In this document: piece after piece, positions 15,430-23,615 of the stretch
Numbering within the stretch: the stretch's first letter is position 1
How the letters are laid out: every line of letters begins with the position of its first letter
NCBI RefSeq assembly: GCF_013394085.1
Contig: NZ_CP040910.1
Span: forward strand, 1,036,903-1,100,902
From: Limosilactobacillus fermentum
GTDB lineage: Bacteria; Bacillota; Bacilli; Lactobacillales; Lactobacillaceae
Reading direction: 5' to 3'
Length of the DNA stretch: 64,000 bases
Notes under the pieces: generated by a model
Databases searched by the model: none
Told to the model about the DNA's origin: nothing
The model's input: the letters and a program-made list of their open reading frames with translations, nothing else
Position numbers and translations under genes: made by a program

Positions 15430-16570
15430 ATGACAGTTGGTCCAGGGCTTGCTGTAAGTCTGCCACGAGGTCTTCTTCGTCTTCGATCCCAACCGACAAG
15501 CGGATTAATTCGTCCTTAATCCCGTTTTGCAGGCGGACCTCACGCGGAATGGAACCGTGGGTCATCACCGCCGGCACTTCAATCAGGCTCTCGATCCCAC
15601 CGAGGCTTTCGGCCAGCGTGATCACCTGCAGGCTTTCGACAAACTTCTTTGCCGAGAGCCCCGCTTGCAGTTCAAAGGACACCATGGCGCCGAAGTGGTC
15701 CATTTGCTTAGCCGCGATATCATGTCCCGGGAAATCTGGCAGCCCCGGGTACAGTACCCGAGCAACCCGCGGGTCCTTTTCCAACAGTTCAATGACGGCG
15801 GCGGTGTTTTCATGGTGGATCCGCATTCGGGCGCCGAGGGTCTTAATCCCCCGCATCAGAAGCCAGGAGTCATCGGGCCCAAGGACGGCGCCAATTGAGT
15901 TTTGGATGAAGGCCAACTGTTCGGCAATTTCCTCGTCGTTCGTAACGGCAATCCCCCCCACCACGTCGGAGTGACCGCCCAGGTACTTGGTGGCGGAGTG
16001 AACTACAATGTCGGCGCCTAGGGTCAGCGGGCGTTGGTTATACGGCGTGGCAAAGGTGTTATCAATGACTGTCTTTAAGCCATGCTTCTTGGCGATCTTA
16101 GCAATCGCTTCGATATCTGAAACCTCCAAGAGCGGGTTGGTGGGTGTTTCAAAGTAAATGGCCACCGTGTTGTCCTGCACGGCCGCTTCGACCGCCGCTA
16201 GGTCCTGGGTGTCGACAACCGTAAATTCGAGGCCGAAACGCTTCAGGACCTTGTTGATCAAACGGAAGGTCCCCCCGTAGACGTCCTTACCAACGATGAA
16301 GTGATCGCCGGAGGAGTAGAGGGAAAAGACGGCGTGGATGGCAGCCGATCCCGAGGCAAAGGCGAAGCCAGCGCCCCCTTCTTCTAGTTGGGCCATTAAG
16401 AGTTCCAAGGAGGCACGGGTCGGGTTGCCGGTCCGGGCATATTCCCACTTGGTGCCACCGCCGAGGACGTGTTGACGGAAGGTTGAGGAGCGGTAAATTG
16501 GGGTCGAAACCGCCCCGGTGGTTGGGTCTTCGCTAATGCCGCCGTGAATTAATTGGGTATTAAACTTCAT
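15428..16570 (-). CDS. Cystathionine gamma-lyase/synthase (Cys/Met PLP enzyme)
   Basis: 380 residues of the Cys/Met metabolism PLP family. YARTGNPTR, FASGSAAIHAVF (cofactor phosphate), the Asp of IDNTFATPYNQRP and the PLP lysine in HSATKYLGGHSDVVGG are all in place, and the active-site SLGGIESL is typical of the gamma-lyase/gamma-synthase branch. Next to a cystathionine-beta-synthase-like gene it most likely cleaves cystathionine to cysteine (reverse transsulfuration). RBS AAAGGAG; 12 bases after the upstream gene, so cotranscribed behind the cysteine attenuator. Confidence 0.88.
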   Translation of the reverse strand: MKFNTQLIHGGISEDPTTGAVSTPIYRSSTFRQHVLGGGTKWEYARTGNPTRASLELLMAQLEEGGAGFAFASGSAAIHAVFSLYSSGDHFIVGKDVYGGTFRLINKVLKRFGLEFTVVDTQDLAAVEAAVQDNTVAIYFETPTNPLLEVSDIEAIAKIAKKHGLKTVIDNTFATPYNQRPLTLGADIVVHSATKYLGGHSDVVGGIAVTNDEEIAEQLAFIQNSIGAVLGPDDSWLLMRGIKTLGARMRIHHENTAAVIELLEKDPRVARVLYPGLPDFPGHDIAAKQMDHFGAMVSFELQAGLSAKKFVESLQVITLAESLGGIESLIEVPAVMTHGSIPREVRLQNGIKDELIRLSVGIEDEEDLVADLQQALDQLS

Positions 16571-16582
16571 AATGTTTCTCCT

Positions 16583-17494
16583 TTATTCGTAAATGTTTTC
16601 GCTTAAGTAACGTTCGCTAGAGTCGGGGAAAATGGTGACGATATTGGCGCCGGCGGGTAGTTTTTCGGCGACCTTCAAACTGGCGGCCAGGGCCGAACCA
16701 GAGGAAGAGCCGATCAAAAGCCCCAGCTCCCTAGCCGCCCGTTTAACCCAGCCAAAGGCATCGTCATCGGTAATCGTTTGGACCTCGTCGATCTTTAAAC
16801 CGCTAAAGAAGGGTGGCACCTGTTCAACCCCAATCCCCTCGGTACGGTGGTCGCCCTTGGGTTGGTGATCGAGAATGGATCCCTTGGGCTGAACCGCAAC
16901 CGTGTAAGCGTTCGGGTAGACGTTTAAGAGCGCCTTAGCGGTTCCGGCAAAGGTGCCCCCGGTGCCGGCCCCGGCCACAAAGGCGTCGATTGGTTGCCCG
17001 TTTAAGTCACTGATAATTTCCGGGCCCAGCGTCCGTTCGTAGGCCCGTGGGTTATCGAAGTTAGCGAACTGGTTAGGCACGTAGGAATCGGCAATGCTGG
17101 CGGCCAGCTCCAAGGCCTTTGCGGTGGCCCCGGTCATTCCGCCCTCGTCCGGCGTGTTAATTACCTCCGCGCCGAGCGCCTTCATCAGTGTCTGCTTTTC
17201 AAAGCTAAAGTGCTCCGGAACCACCAGAATTGTCTTGAGGCGGTGCTTAGCGGCAGCCAGGGCGACCCCGATCCCGGTGTTACCGGCGGTCGGTTCAATA
17301 ATCGTGGTCGTGTTCGTGATCGCCCCGCGGGAAATCCCGTCTTCAATCAGGGCGATCCCCAGGCGGTCTTTGATCGAGCCCCCCGGGTTATACATTTCTA
17401 ACTTGGCAAAGACGTGGCTGCCGTTGGGGACGTCAAGCGGCAACTCCAAGAGCGGGGTGTGGCCGATTAATTGGTAAACATTGTGAACTAGCAT
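16583..17494 (-). CDS. Cysteine synthase / cystathionine beta-synthase family enzyme
   Basis: 303 residues, fold-type II PLP enzyme. The cofactor lysine is in GGSIKDR, the substrate loop is [10 protein letters not shown], the phosphate loop [10 protein letters not shown] and the late Ser is in GSSSGSAL. It lacks the C-terminal CBS domains of eukaryotic enzymes, as usual for the bacterial MccA/OAS-type enzymes. The [10 protein letters not shown] variant and the neighbouring gamma-lyase favour cystathionine beta-synthase (homocysteine plus serine derivative) over plain cysteine synthase. First gene after a leader peptide with three consecutive Cys codons. Confidence 0.88.
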   Translation of the reverse strand: MLVHNVYQLIGHTPLLELPLDVPNGSHVFAKLEMYNPGGSIKDRLGIALIEDGISRGAITNTTTIIEPTAGNTGIGVALAAAKHRLKTILVVPEHFSFEKQTLMKALGAEVINTPDEGGMTGATAKALELAASIADSYVPNQFANFDNPRAYERTLGPEIISDLNGQPIDAFVAGAGTGGTFAGTAKALLNVYPNAYTVAVQPKGSILDHQPKGDHRTEGIGVEQVPPFFSGLKIDEVQTITDDDAFGWVKRAARELGLLIGSSSGSALAASLKVAEKLPAGANIVTIFPDSSERYLSENIYE

Positions 17495-17524
17495 CTTGGT
17501 TACTCCTTTTCTAACTGAGGATAC

Positions 17525-17557
17525 AAAAAAGGCGCCGATTCAAGCTGAATCAGCGCC
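17525..17557 (-). terminator. Attenuator terminator of the cysteine operon
   Basis: Minus strand GGCGCTGATTCA-GCT-TGAATCGGCGCC followed by six T, ending 31 bases before the first structural gene. One wobble in a 12-bp stem. It lies after the Cys leader peptide and before the enzyme gene, the position of an attenuator. Confidence 0.88.
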
Positions 17558-17581
17558 AATTACACTTACTCCGGATTAAGC

Positions 17582-17674
17582 TTATCCCCGTTTGAGGGAA
17601 CACCAAAGAGTGGAGCCGCGTAATTGACGCGCTCCACAACAACATACGGCTTGCTTAGTAAATACGTTAGTCAT
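17582..17674 (-). CDS. Cysteine leader peptide, 30 residues
   Basis: Starts at ATG 17674 behind AAAGGAGGG and reads MTNVFTKQAVCCCGARQLRG before ending about ten residues later, with a fourth Cys near the end. Codons 11-13 are TGT TGT TGT. Right after them comes a hairpin GTGGAGCGCG/CGCGGCTCCAC. The ribosome-site region GAGGGAACACCAA is an exact reverse complement of 17594-17606 inside the leader. A ribosome pausing at Cys codons would open these stems. The architecture is that of a translation-coupled attenuator for cysteine; not a T-box and not a SAM riboswitch. Confidence 0.8.
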   Translation of the reverse strand: MTNVFTKQAVCCCGARQLRGSTLWCSLKRG

Positions 17675-17686
17675 TGGTGTTCCCTC
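17594..17686. repeat. 13-bp inverted repeat enclosing the cysteine leader ORF
   Basis: GAGGGAACACCAA at 17594-17606 and its exact reverse complement at 17674-17686. In the RNA it pairs the leader ribosome site with the end of the leader ORF. Confidence 0.9.
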
Positions 17687-17702
17687 CTTTCAAAGTGCTT
17701 TA

Positions 17703-17731
17703 ACTATAACCGGTTACTTTTTGTATGTCAA
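17703..17731 (-). promoter_or_regulatory. Promoter of the cysteine operon
   Basis: Minus strand -35 TTGACA, 17-bp spacer, -10 TATAGT. Transcription would begin near 17696, giving a leader of about 200 nt before the first enzyme gene. Confidence 0.85.
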
Positions 17732-17774
17732 TAAGGGATTTAGAAAAAAGTGACCCGAACGTCTGGAAGAACAA

Positions 17775-17803
17775 TTGCATTTCAGTTCGGAAGCCCGTAT
17801 GAT
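17775..17803 (+). promoter_or_regulatory. Promoter of the ACT/DUF711 operon
   Basis: -35 TTGCAT, 17-bp spacer, -10 TATGAT, then TTGAGGTGA and the ATG at 17836. Confidence 0.65.
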
Positions 17804-17835
17804 TAGAGCAAATTATAACCATTGAGGTGATCTTC

Positions 17836-18102
17836 ATGAAAGCAATTGTTACTACCGTTGGTCAAGACCAAGTCGGCATCATCGCCGGGGTCAGCCACTA
17901 CCTTTCCACCGCCCAGATTAATATCCTCGACGTTTCGCAAACGATCATGAGCGGCTACTTTACCATGATGATGATGGTTGAAGTCCCGGCTGACCAGGAC
18001 TTCACTAAGCTAGCCGCCGACTTAAAGGACCTGGGCACCCAGCTTGGCGTGGAGATTAACATCCGCAACGAACGGCTCTACCAAGCCATGCACCAACTTT
18101 AG
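17836..18102 (+). CDS. ACT-domain protein (UPF0237 family)
   Basis: 88 residues forming one ACT domain: KAIVTTVGQDQVGIIAGVSHYLSTA... with the conserved GQD-xxGIIAGVS ligand turn and the central MMMMVEVP strand. ACT domains bind amino acids. It is almost always paired with the DUF711 gene that follows nine bases later. Start at ATG 17836 with TTGAGGTGA upstream; 17827 is too early. Function of the pair is not established; a metabolite-sensing role is inferred. Confidence 0.85.
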   Translation: MKAIVTTVGQDQVGIIAGVSHYLSTAQINILDVSQTIMSGYFTMMMMVEVPADQDFTKLAADLKDLGTQLGVEINIRNERLYQAMHQL

Positions 18103-18111
18103 GAGGGCGCC

Positions 18112-19455
18112 ATGGAAATCGAAAAGATCCAAGAAACGATTCGGATGATCGCCGACGAAAACCTCGACGTCCGAACAATCACGATGGGGATTTCCCTGCT
18201 CGATTGTATCGATAGCGACAGCGACCGGGCCTGCCAAAAGATCTACGACAAGATCACGACTAAGGCCCAGGACCTGGTTAAAGTCGGGCGCCAGATTGAA
18301 GCCGAATTTGGCCTGCCAATCGTTAACAAGCGGGTCACCGTTACCCCAATCGCTTTAATTGCCGCCGCCAGTGGTGACGCCGATTACGTTAAGTACGCTA
18401 AGACCCTCGACCGGGCCGCGCACACCGTGGGGATCGACTTTATCGGCGGTTTCTCGGCCCTCACCCAAAAGGGCTACCAGAGCGGCGATCGCGTTTTAAT
18501 TAGCTCCCTTCCCCAAGCCCTGGCCGAAACCGAGTTGGTCTGCGCCTCGGTCAACGTTGGTTCCACCCGCAGCGGAATTAACATGGACGCCGTCAAGGAC
18601 ATGGGAACGGTGATCAAAAGGGCCAGTGAGTTGGACCTGATGGCCAACGCCAAACTGGTGGTCTTTTGTAACGCCGTCGAGGATAACCCCTTTATGGCCG
18701 GGGGCTTCCACGGGGTCAGCGAACCAGACGTCGTCATCAACGCCGGGGTTTCCGGTCCCGGGGTCGTTAAGGCGGCCTTGGAAAAGGTCAAGGGGCAACC
18801 CATGGACGTGGTCGCCGAAACGATCAAGCAAACCGCCTTTAAGGTCACCCGGATGGGACAGCTAGTCGGCACGATTGCGGCCCAACGCCTAGGGGTTCCC
18901 TTCGGCATCGTGGACCTCTCGCTGGCCCCAACGCCGGCGATTGGCGACTCGGTGGCCCAGATCCTAGAGGAAATTGGCTTGGAACAAGTCGGCACCCACG
19001 GGACCACCGCTGCCTTAGCCATGCTCAACGACGCCGTTAAAAAGGGCGGGATCATGGCCTGCAGCCACGTCGGCGGTTTGTCGGGAGCCTTCATTCCGGT
19101 CTCAGAGGACGCCGGGATGATTGACGCGGTCAACGCCCACACCTTAAGCCTCGATAAGCTCGAAGCAATGACGGCGGTCTGCTCGGTGGGCCTGGACATG
19201 ATCGCCATCCCGGGGGACACCCCAGCCGAAACGATCAGCGCCATGATTGCCGATGAGGCCGCCATCGGGATGATTAACAACAAGACGACCGCCGTGCGGG
19301 TCATCCCGGTCGCCGGCAAGCAGGTTGGCGAGACGGTCGAGTTCGGTGGTTTACTGGGCCACGCCCCAATTATGGGCGTCAATAAGGCCTCGTCTGCCGC
19401 CATGATTCACCGTGGTGGCCAACTCCCCGCCCCCGTCCACAGCTTTAAAAACTAA
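18112..19455 (+). CDS. DUF711/UPF0210 (PFL-like) family protein
   Basis: 447 residues, the normal family length, with the recognisable [13 protein letters not shown] start, [37 protein letters not shown] and [15 protein letters not shown] blocks. It is structurally related to glycyl-radical enzymes but shows no glycyl-radical motif at its end; there is no activating enzyme nearby. Cotranscribed with the ACT-domain gene (AGGAGG ribosome site, nine-base gap). Cytosolic, function unknown. Confidence 0.88.
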   Translation: MEIEKIQETIRMIADENLDVRTITMGISLLDCIDSDSDRACQKIYDKITTKAQDLVKVGRQIEAEFGLPIVNKRVTVTPIALIAAASGDADYVKYAKTLDRAAHTVGIDFIGGFSALTQKGYQSGDRVLISSLPQALAETELVCASVNVGSTRSGINMDAVKDMGTVIKRASELDLMANAKLVVFCNAVEDNPFMAGGFHGVSEPDVVINAGVSGPGVVKAALEKVKGQPMDVVAETIKQTAFKVTRMGQLVGTIAAQRLGVPFGIVDLSLAPTPAIGDSVAQILEEIGLEQVGTHGTTAALAMLNDAVKKGGIMACSHVGGLSGAFIPVSEDAGMIDAVNAHTLSLDKLEAMTAVCSVGLDMIAIPGDTPAETISAMIADEAAIGMINNKTTAVRVIPVAGKQVGETVEFGGLLGHAPIMGVNKASSAAMIHRGGQLPAPVHSFKN

Positions 19456-19458
19456 GCA

Positions 19459-19500
19459 CAAGAGCCTAGGAGAAGAGCCGCTTTTCTCTCAGGCTCTTGT
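19459..19500 (+). terminator. Terminator of the ACT/DUF711 operon
   Basis: CAAGAGCCT.GGAGAA ... TTCTCTCAGGCTCTTG followed by TTGT; the first part of the composite element that continues with palindrome copy 2. Confidence 0.8.
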
Positions 19501-19509
19501 TGTATTCCC

Positions 19510-19643
19510 GAATGTTAGACAGAAAACGTGGCAAATAACCGCAAGCCTGCTAGTGTCTAAGCCGTCTGAAGAACGGTACGTACCCTACCAACCGCTCACC
19601 CTAGCTAAGTCAGACGTCCTGCCGAGAAAGTTATTTTCCACCC
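19510..19643 (+). repeat. Terminator-linked long palindrome family, copy 2
   Basis: GAATGTTAGACAGAAAACG, GGCAAATAACCGC, CTAGTGTCTAAGCCG, AAGAACGGTACGTACC, CCTAGCTAAGTCAGACG, CCTGCCGAGAAAGTTATTTT. Fixed order, same orientation relative to the upstream gene as the other five copies. Confidence 0.85.
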
Positions 19644-19645
19644 AT

Positions 19646-20578
19646 TTAATCGGCATACTGATTCAGCAGGGTGCGCAATTTTTTTAAATAACCGTCAATT
19701 AGCGGTTGGGGCTCTATAAGCTTGGCGTGGTTGCTAAAGGTTAAGAGGTAGTCGACGACGTAATCGAAGGTCCGCTCGTTATAATAGCCAGTCAAGTAGT
19801 AGCGGCCGGCGTTTTCTTCCAGTCGCATGCTGGGGTAATTACTCCGCAAGAAGTGGTCCCGACCATGCTCTGTTAACAACGCCTTGAACTTGACCCCACC
19901 CTCGCCGTGATTAAAGAGCTTAATTTTTGCTTGGAGCTCTTGTTTGGTTAGTGCTAGGGGCGAGGCTAGCTCTTGGCAACTAGTCAGGCAGTCGCACCGG
20001 TAGTTCCAGCAAGTTTGACTGGTCGGGTCCCAGCTAGCCACCAACCAATAGCCGTCCCGGTAAAGGAGCTGATAGGGCTGGATGGTCAGAGCCTGACCGT
20101 TAAAGGTGACGCTGGCTAAGTGATTGTGTGAGATAATCGTCAATAGGTTCCGCAAGTACGGGTTGTGTTTGACCGCAGGGACGGTGTAGTAGGCGACCGC
20201 ATCTTCTAGCCGCCGAACCCCCGCTTGGCGATTAGGGGCTAAATTCATGAGGAGCTTGGCCCTAATTTGTTTAAAAGGTTCGTTAAAGGGCGTTTCGCTC
20301 ATCATTGACATCGCTTTGAGGGCGAAGAAGATGGCGTGGATTTCATCAGGGTTAAAGTAGACCTTCGTTAACAACCCCTCTTGAATTAGGTGGTAGCCGC
20401 CAGCCGGACCAGGCGTTGAATAAAGGGCGAGACCTAACTGTTCTAGGCTTTCAATGTCGCGGAGGGCAGTCCGCTTAGAGATTTTGAAGGTGGTCATTAG
20501 GTCGCTTAAGTGAAAGGAGTGCTTATCGCTGAGGTAAATCAATTCTTGGTTGAGGCGGGCGGATTTTTGCAAGTTCAT
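19646..20578 (-). CDS. WYL-domain transcriptional regulator (YafY/DeoR type)
   Basis: About 310 residues. N-terminal winged helix: FHLSDLMTTFKISKRTALRDIESLEQLG, with the recognition helix SKRTALRDI. The middle and C-terminal parts hold a WYL-type domain (ALTIQPYQLLYRDGYWLVASWD) and its C-terminal extension. The start is uncertain: ATG 20578 is only three bases from AAGGGG, and a TTG two codons later has better spacing. Divergent from the flavin-type gene at 20659 with an inverted repeat between them, so it probably controls that gene. Ligand unknown. Confidence 0.82.
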   Translation of the reverse strand: MNLQKSARLNQELIYLSDKHSFHLSDLMTTFKISKRTALRDIESLEQLGLALYSTPGPAGGYHLIQEGLLTKVYFNPDEIHAIFFALKAMSMMSETPFNEPFKQIRAKLLMNLAPNRQAGVRRLEDAVAYYTVPAVKHNPYLRNLLTIISHNHLASVTFNGQALTIQPYQLLYRDGYWLVASWDPTSQTCWNYRCDCLTSCQELASPLALTKQELQAKIKLFNHGEGGVKFKALLTEHGRDHFLRSNYPSMRLEENAGRYYLTGYYNERTFDYVVDYLLTFSNHAKLIEPQPLIDGYLKKLRTLLNQYAD

Positions 20579-20593
20579 TTCCCCTTTTTGCAA

Positions 20594-20614
20594 TGGTGAC
20601 AAGATCTGACACCA
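20594..20614. promoter_or_regulatory. Putative operator of the WYL regulator
   Basis: TGGTGACA-AGATC-TGACACCA, an 8-bp inverted repeat with one mismatch in the short divergent control region. Confidence 0.5.
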
Positions 20615-20658
20615 TTATACGATAAAGTAAGTACATCAAAAAGAATGGGGGCATTTTA

Positions 20659-21051
20659 ATGCTTGAAAAAAGTACCACCCTTACCAAGGGCCTATTAGAA
20701 ATCATGCCAGATCCGCAGCCAGTCACCATCGTCTCCGTCGAAGGTAATCCGGCGCACGTCGTTAACACCTGGAGCGACTACGTTCAGGTTATTGATGACC
20801 AAACCTTCTTAATTCCGGCCGCCGGGATGCGGTCAATTGAAGCCGACGTCCAGAAAAAGTCCAGTCCGTTAACGATCGCCTTTGGCTCCAAGAAGTTTGC
20901 AGGAACCGAAGGGATGGGGCGGGGCTACCACGTCCACGCAACCGGGGAGTTCTTAGCCAGCGGCGAATACTTCGACCAGATGAAGGCTAACTTCCCTTGG
21001 CTGCGGAAAGTCCTGGTCGTGCACGTAACCGACGTAGAACAAAAAATCTGA
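20659..21051 (+). CDS. Pyridoxamine 5'-phosphate oxidase-like flavin-binding protein
   Basis: 130 residues of the split-barrel flavin-binding family: GNPAHVVNTWSDYVQVIDDQ, then PAAGMRSIEADVQ and the strand LTIAFGSKKFAGTEGMGRGYHVHATGEF. Such proteins bind FMN or F420/heme and act as small reductases; the substrate is not predictable. Divergent from the WYL regulator, separated by 80 bases with an operator-like repeat. Followed by a terminator and palindrome copy 3. Confidence 0.75.
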   Translation: MLEKSTTLTKGLLEIMPDPQPVTIVSVEGNPAHVVNTWSDYVQVIDDQTFLIPAAGMRSIEADVQKKSSPLTIAFGSKKFAGTEGMGRGYHVHATGEFLASGEYFDQMKANFPWLRKVLVVHVTDVEQKI

Positions 21052-21063
21052 CCATAAATAACT

Positions 21064-21103
21064 AAAGAGGCTGAGAGAAAACACAGTTTTCTCCCAGCCT
21101 CTT
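21064..21103 (+). terminator. Terminator of the PNPOx-like gene
   Basis: AGAGGCTGAGAGAAAA-CACA-GTTTTCTCCCAGCCTCTT followed by GTTGTGT. Confidence 0.85.
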
Positions 21104-21115
21104 GTTGTGTTCACG

Positions 21116-21245
21116 AATGTTAGTCAGATAACGTGCTCCCAACCACGGGCCTAGTGGCTAAGTCTGGCCACGGAACACCGCCGAGGGCGTTAACCTGTGC
21201 CCTATCCTTAGCCCTACGGCCCGTCGAGGAGGTTAGACCGCACTC
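21116..21245 (+). repeat. Terminator-linked long palindrome family, copy 3
   Basis: AATGTTAGTCAGATAACGTG, CCAACCACGGGCCTAGTGG, CTAAGTCTGGCC, GGAACACCGCC, CCTATCCTTAGCCCTACGG, CCCGTCGAGGAGGTTAGACC, GCACTC. The half-sites ACCACGGGCC and GGCCCGT pair in the RNA. Confidence 0.8.
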
Positions 21246-21272
21246 ACTTTGAAAACGTGGTCAATCCCGTGG

Positions 21273-22526
21273 CTATTCCCCCGTAATCCCGTGTTTGGTT
21301 GAGGCCAAGTACTGATCCCAGACCCGTTGGATGGTTACCCGGCCGTTGGTGGCGGCGACGGTGAAATCCCAGGTTACCATCAACTCATCAATCAGGGCGT
21401 TGCGCTGGTCAACCGAAAGACCCCTGACGGCCCCGAAGCGTTCCTGGGCCCGCTCGGTCAGCCAATACATCATCCCGCTACGGCGAATCGTCCGGTAGCT
21501 CATTAGCTCCTGATCGCCGTAGAAATCAGCCGCTAGCTGGCGCAGCTTATGGTTAATCGCCCACCGCTTGATCGTTTGGTTTTGTACCCGCCGGCAGCCG
21601 TGAATTAAATAGCAGCCGACCTTATCCTCGTTTTCCCCCACGAGTTACTTTAGCAGTTCCTCTTCCCGGTCGGACAGGCGTAAGCTCCGGACGCCGTGGC
21701 GGGTCGTAATCCGCAGGCGGTGGTCGCCCAAGTCACGGTTTTGAATGTAGCGCAAGCCGTAGTCAATTGTGTCGCTGACCTCCGCCCCCTTAAAAATTAG
21801 CAGGGCGATAATCTGGGGCAAGATCGAGCCGTGCTTACCTTCAGTCAGGCAAACCGTCGACAGTTTGGGCGAAACCAGGTTCTCATAGGAGGTGAAGAAG
21901 ATGTCGTTGGACTGGGCGATTTTCTTGAGGGCCCGTTCAAAGAGTTGCCAGTGGTTTTTCACCCGGCAGTGGGTATGGAGGCGGCAAAAGTCACAAAAGT
22001 CAATCAAATTATCCTGGTGGCGCCGGATCATCACCGGGGTCAAGCCGGAACTAACGATTTGGTGGACCACTTCCTTGGTGTTAGCGATCGTGAATTGAAG
22101 CAGGGAGCGCCCAAACTGGTCCTCGTACTTTTGCAAGAGGTTGAGCGTCCCCCGCACCACCACCGCCCGCAGGCAGTTGTGGTCCCGGTGACAAAGCCAC
22201 CGTAAGTAGAGGGTTTTAGCGTTATGCTGGAAGTGAAACGGGGGTGTAAAGGCGGGGGCACCGGGCCGATCGTCATCAAGCAAGGTCAGCTTCAGTGACC
22301 GTTCCAGTAACTCCTCTTTGGGCGCCACCATGAATAGTCGCTCCACCAGGTCCTCCCCCAAAGTGGTTAACGGGCCATCACCCAGCAATGATTTTATCGA
22401 TCGATCACTTATTATGTCGTGGCGAACTAATTGTCTTTGAGTCTGTTGCCAAGCCGGCAGTAGCTTAATTTTCAGTGTACTGTTCTTCACTCTGACTTCA
22501 CCCTTATCGCAAATAATTTCTCTCAT
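21273..22526 (-). pseudogene. Tyrosine-recombinase-like protein interrupted by an in-frame stop
   Basis: Two open frames (293 and 122 residues) are in the same phase, separated by TAA at 21645-21647 and one codon; together they make about 417 codons. The join region IIALLIFKGAEVSDTIDYGL, then RLRIT...VRSLRLSD, and in the second part YRTIRRSGMMYWL and RVWDQYLAS have the order of box I, hairpin, box II and the tyrosine of integrases. However, the box I Arg is a Glu (GAEVSD) and the H-x-x-R His is absent. So this is either a degenerate recombinase or a different helical protein. The CDFCRLHTHC segment could bind a metal. Confidence 0.45.
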
Positions 22527-22654
22527 CGGGAAATAGTTCGTTTTTTAGTATGCGCTGTCAAAACAACAAAGTCAACCGGTCGATAAAGGGGCGATAATTG
22601 GAATGAAGAGCTAGTTTGCGTCAGTTAATTTAATAAAATTGCTTTTGTGTGCAC
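22527..22654. other. Intergenic region without a recognisable gene
   Basis: Nothing supported between the recombinase-like pseudogene and the terminator of the 60-residue ORF. Confidence 0.4.
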
Positions 22655-22682
22655 AAAAAAAAGAACGCCCCTTCGAACGTCC
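22655..22682 (-). terminator. Terminator of the 60-residue ORF
   Basis: Minus strand GGACGTT-CGAAGG-GGCGTTC (two wobbles) followed by eight T. Confidence 0.6.
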
Positions 22683-22686
22683 CTGG

Positions 22687-22869
22687 TTAGTTGGTCAGCT
22701 GTTGCTGGCGGATTTGGATCCATTCTTCAAATTGACGAAGGTCCTGTTCATTTGCCGATTTAAGGATAAAGTTCTTCCCCCGACTCTTGTATTGAATCCG
22801 ACGAACAACATCTGGGTTCTTCTTTTGGTAGCGCACGTTGGCACGCTTTTGGGCTTCGCTTATCGACAT
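22687..22869 (-). CDS. Small hypothetical protein, 60 residues
   Basis: MSISEAQKRANVRYQKKNPD then a basic stretch (VVRRIQYKSRGKNF) and an acidic helix ending QQLTN. The opening resembles small phage- or plasmid-borne ribbon-helix-helix-like proteins, and basic/acidic halves fit a DNA-binding dimer, but I cannot name it. RBS GGCGGTGG; own terminator. It stands alone in an AT-rich stretch that otherwise holds no gene. Confidence 0.5.
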   Translation of the reverse strand: MSISEAQKRANVRYQKKNPDVVRRIQYKSRGKNFILKSANEQDLRQFEEWIQIRQQQLTN

Positions 22870-23112
22870 GTAAATCCACCGCCAGTCTATATGTAATCGT
22901 ACATGATAATTATCGGAGTGAAGATCAAGATTCCCAATCCACTAAATCAAAGTGGATAAAAATACGGTCAAAGGGTGAATTATCAGTAGTATATGAGGAG
23001 ACTTGAATAACCTTCATCCCGACCCCTTTGACTATATTTATTTTACACCCGATAGACAAGATAGATCGAATAGATTTTCAAATAAGAAAAATACGTTTAT
23101 TTATAAGCACAC
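22870..23112. other. AT-rich intergenic stretch with inverted repeats
   Basis: No gene I would support; a 63-codon plus-strand frame (23003-23194) has no ribosome site and overlaps the next gene. Visible structure: hairpin ATCCACT-AAATCAA-AGTGGAT (22937-22957) and the inverted repeat GTCAAAGGG (22967-22975) / CCCTTTGAC (23024-23032). Confidence 0.4.
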
Positions 23113-23141
23113 AAAAACCGGCTTTTCGCGCCGTTGCCGGG
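23113..23141 (-). terminator. Terminator of the 120-residue gene
   Basis: Minus strand CCGGC ... GCCGG with a 13-nt loop and five T; weak but well placed. Confidence 0.5.
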
Positions 23142-23179
23142 TAAAAAGTCGGTTGAGTAACAAAAATTTTGATTTTATT

Positions 23180-23542
23180 TTACGCCTCGTTTAACAAGTT
23201 ACCTGTCACTCGTTCGATAACGGTGGCGGGGTTTTCAACACTCAAAATCAGCCGGTCGTAGCCTTCGTTTATCAGCGTTATAACAACGATCGGACTATTA
23301 CGGCGCACGTTATAGAAGCGGCGTTGACCGTCATAAAAAAAGCTACCGGCGTAGTATAAACCAGGAATTGCGGTTCCGGGCAAGCGCAAACCTTTGCGCT
23401 CCTCAAAGGCCCCCTGATCACGAAAGATACCGGTCACGTGCCTCCAAGGCACCCGAATGGCTCCCTTCAGCGCCCAGAGGCGGTCGAGGCCGGCCGGGGA
23501 AACGATCAGTTCGGTTGGCGTAATGGTAATTTGGTTGTACAT
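23180..23542 (-). CDS. Hypothetical protein, PH-domain-like
   Basis: 120 residues from ATG 23542 (AAGGAGCG upstream). It begins MYNQITITPTELIVSPAGLD, then RVPWRHVTGIF, GTAIPGLYYAGSFFYDGQRR and RNSPIVVITLINEGYDRLIL: short beta strands ending in a helix, the pattern of bacterial PH-like (bPH) domains. No membrane segment. Neighbour to a transporter of the EamA family in the same orientation, 74 bases away. Function unknown. Confidence 0.6.
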   Translation of the reverse strand: MYNQITITPTELIVSPAGLDRLWALKGAIRVPWRHVTGIFRDQGAFEERKGLRLPGTAIPGLYYAGSFFYDGQRRFYNVRRNSPIVVITLINEGYDRLILSVENPATVIERVTGNLLNEA

Positions 23543-23615
23543 TGAGCATCGCTCCTTATCGATCACTACTTAAATGGACTAATGTAAGGGCAACTTTCAT
23601 TATCAAAGGTTATGG

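Noticed and set aside
17525-17731. SAM riboswitch or T-box in front of the cysteine operon
   Set aside because: Neither the conserved T-box sequence nor the SAM-riboswitch core could be found; a leader ORF with Cys codons explains the structure better.
18474-19403. 309-residue open frame antisense to the DUF711 gene
   Set aside because: No ribosome site, no family features, and it lies exactly opposite a well-supported gene; the high GC content makes such frames common here.
23003-23194. 63-residue plus-strand frame
   Set aside because: No ribosome site, overlaps the end of the 120-residue gene and consists of low-complexity AT-rich sequence.
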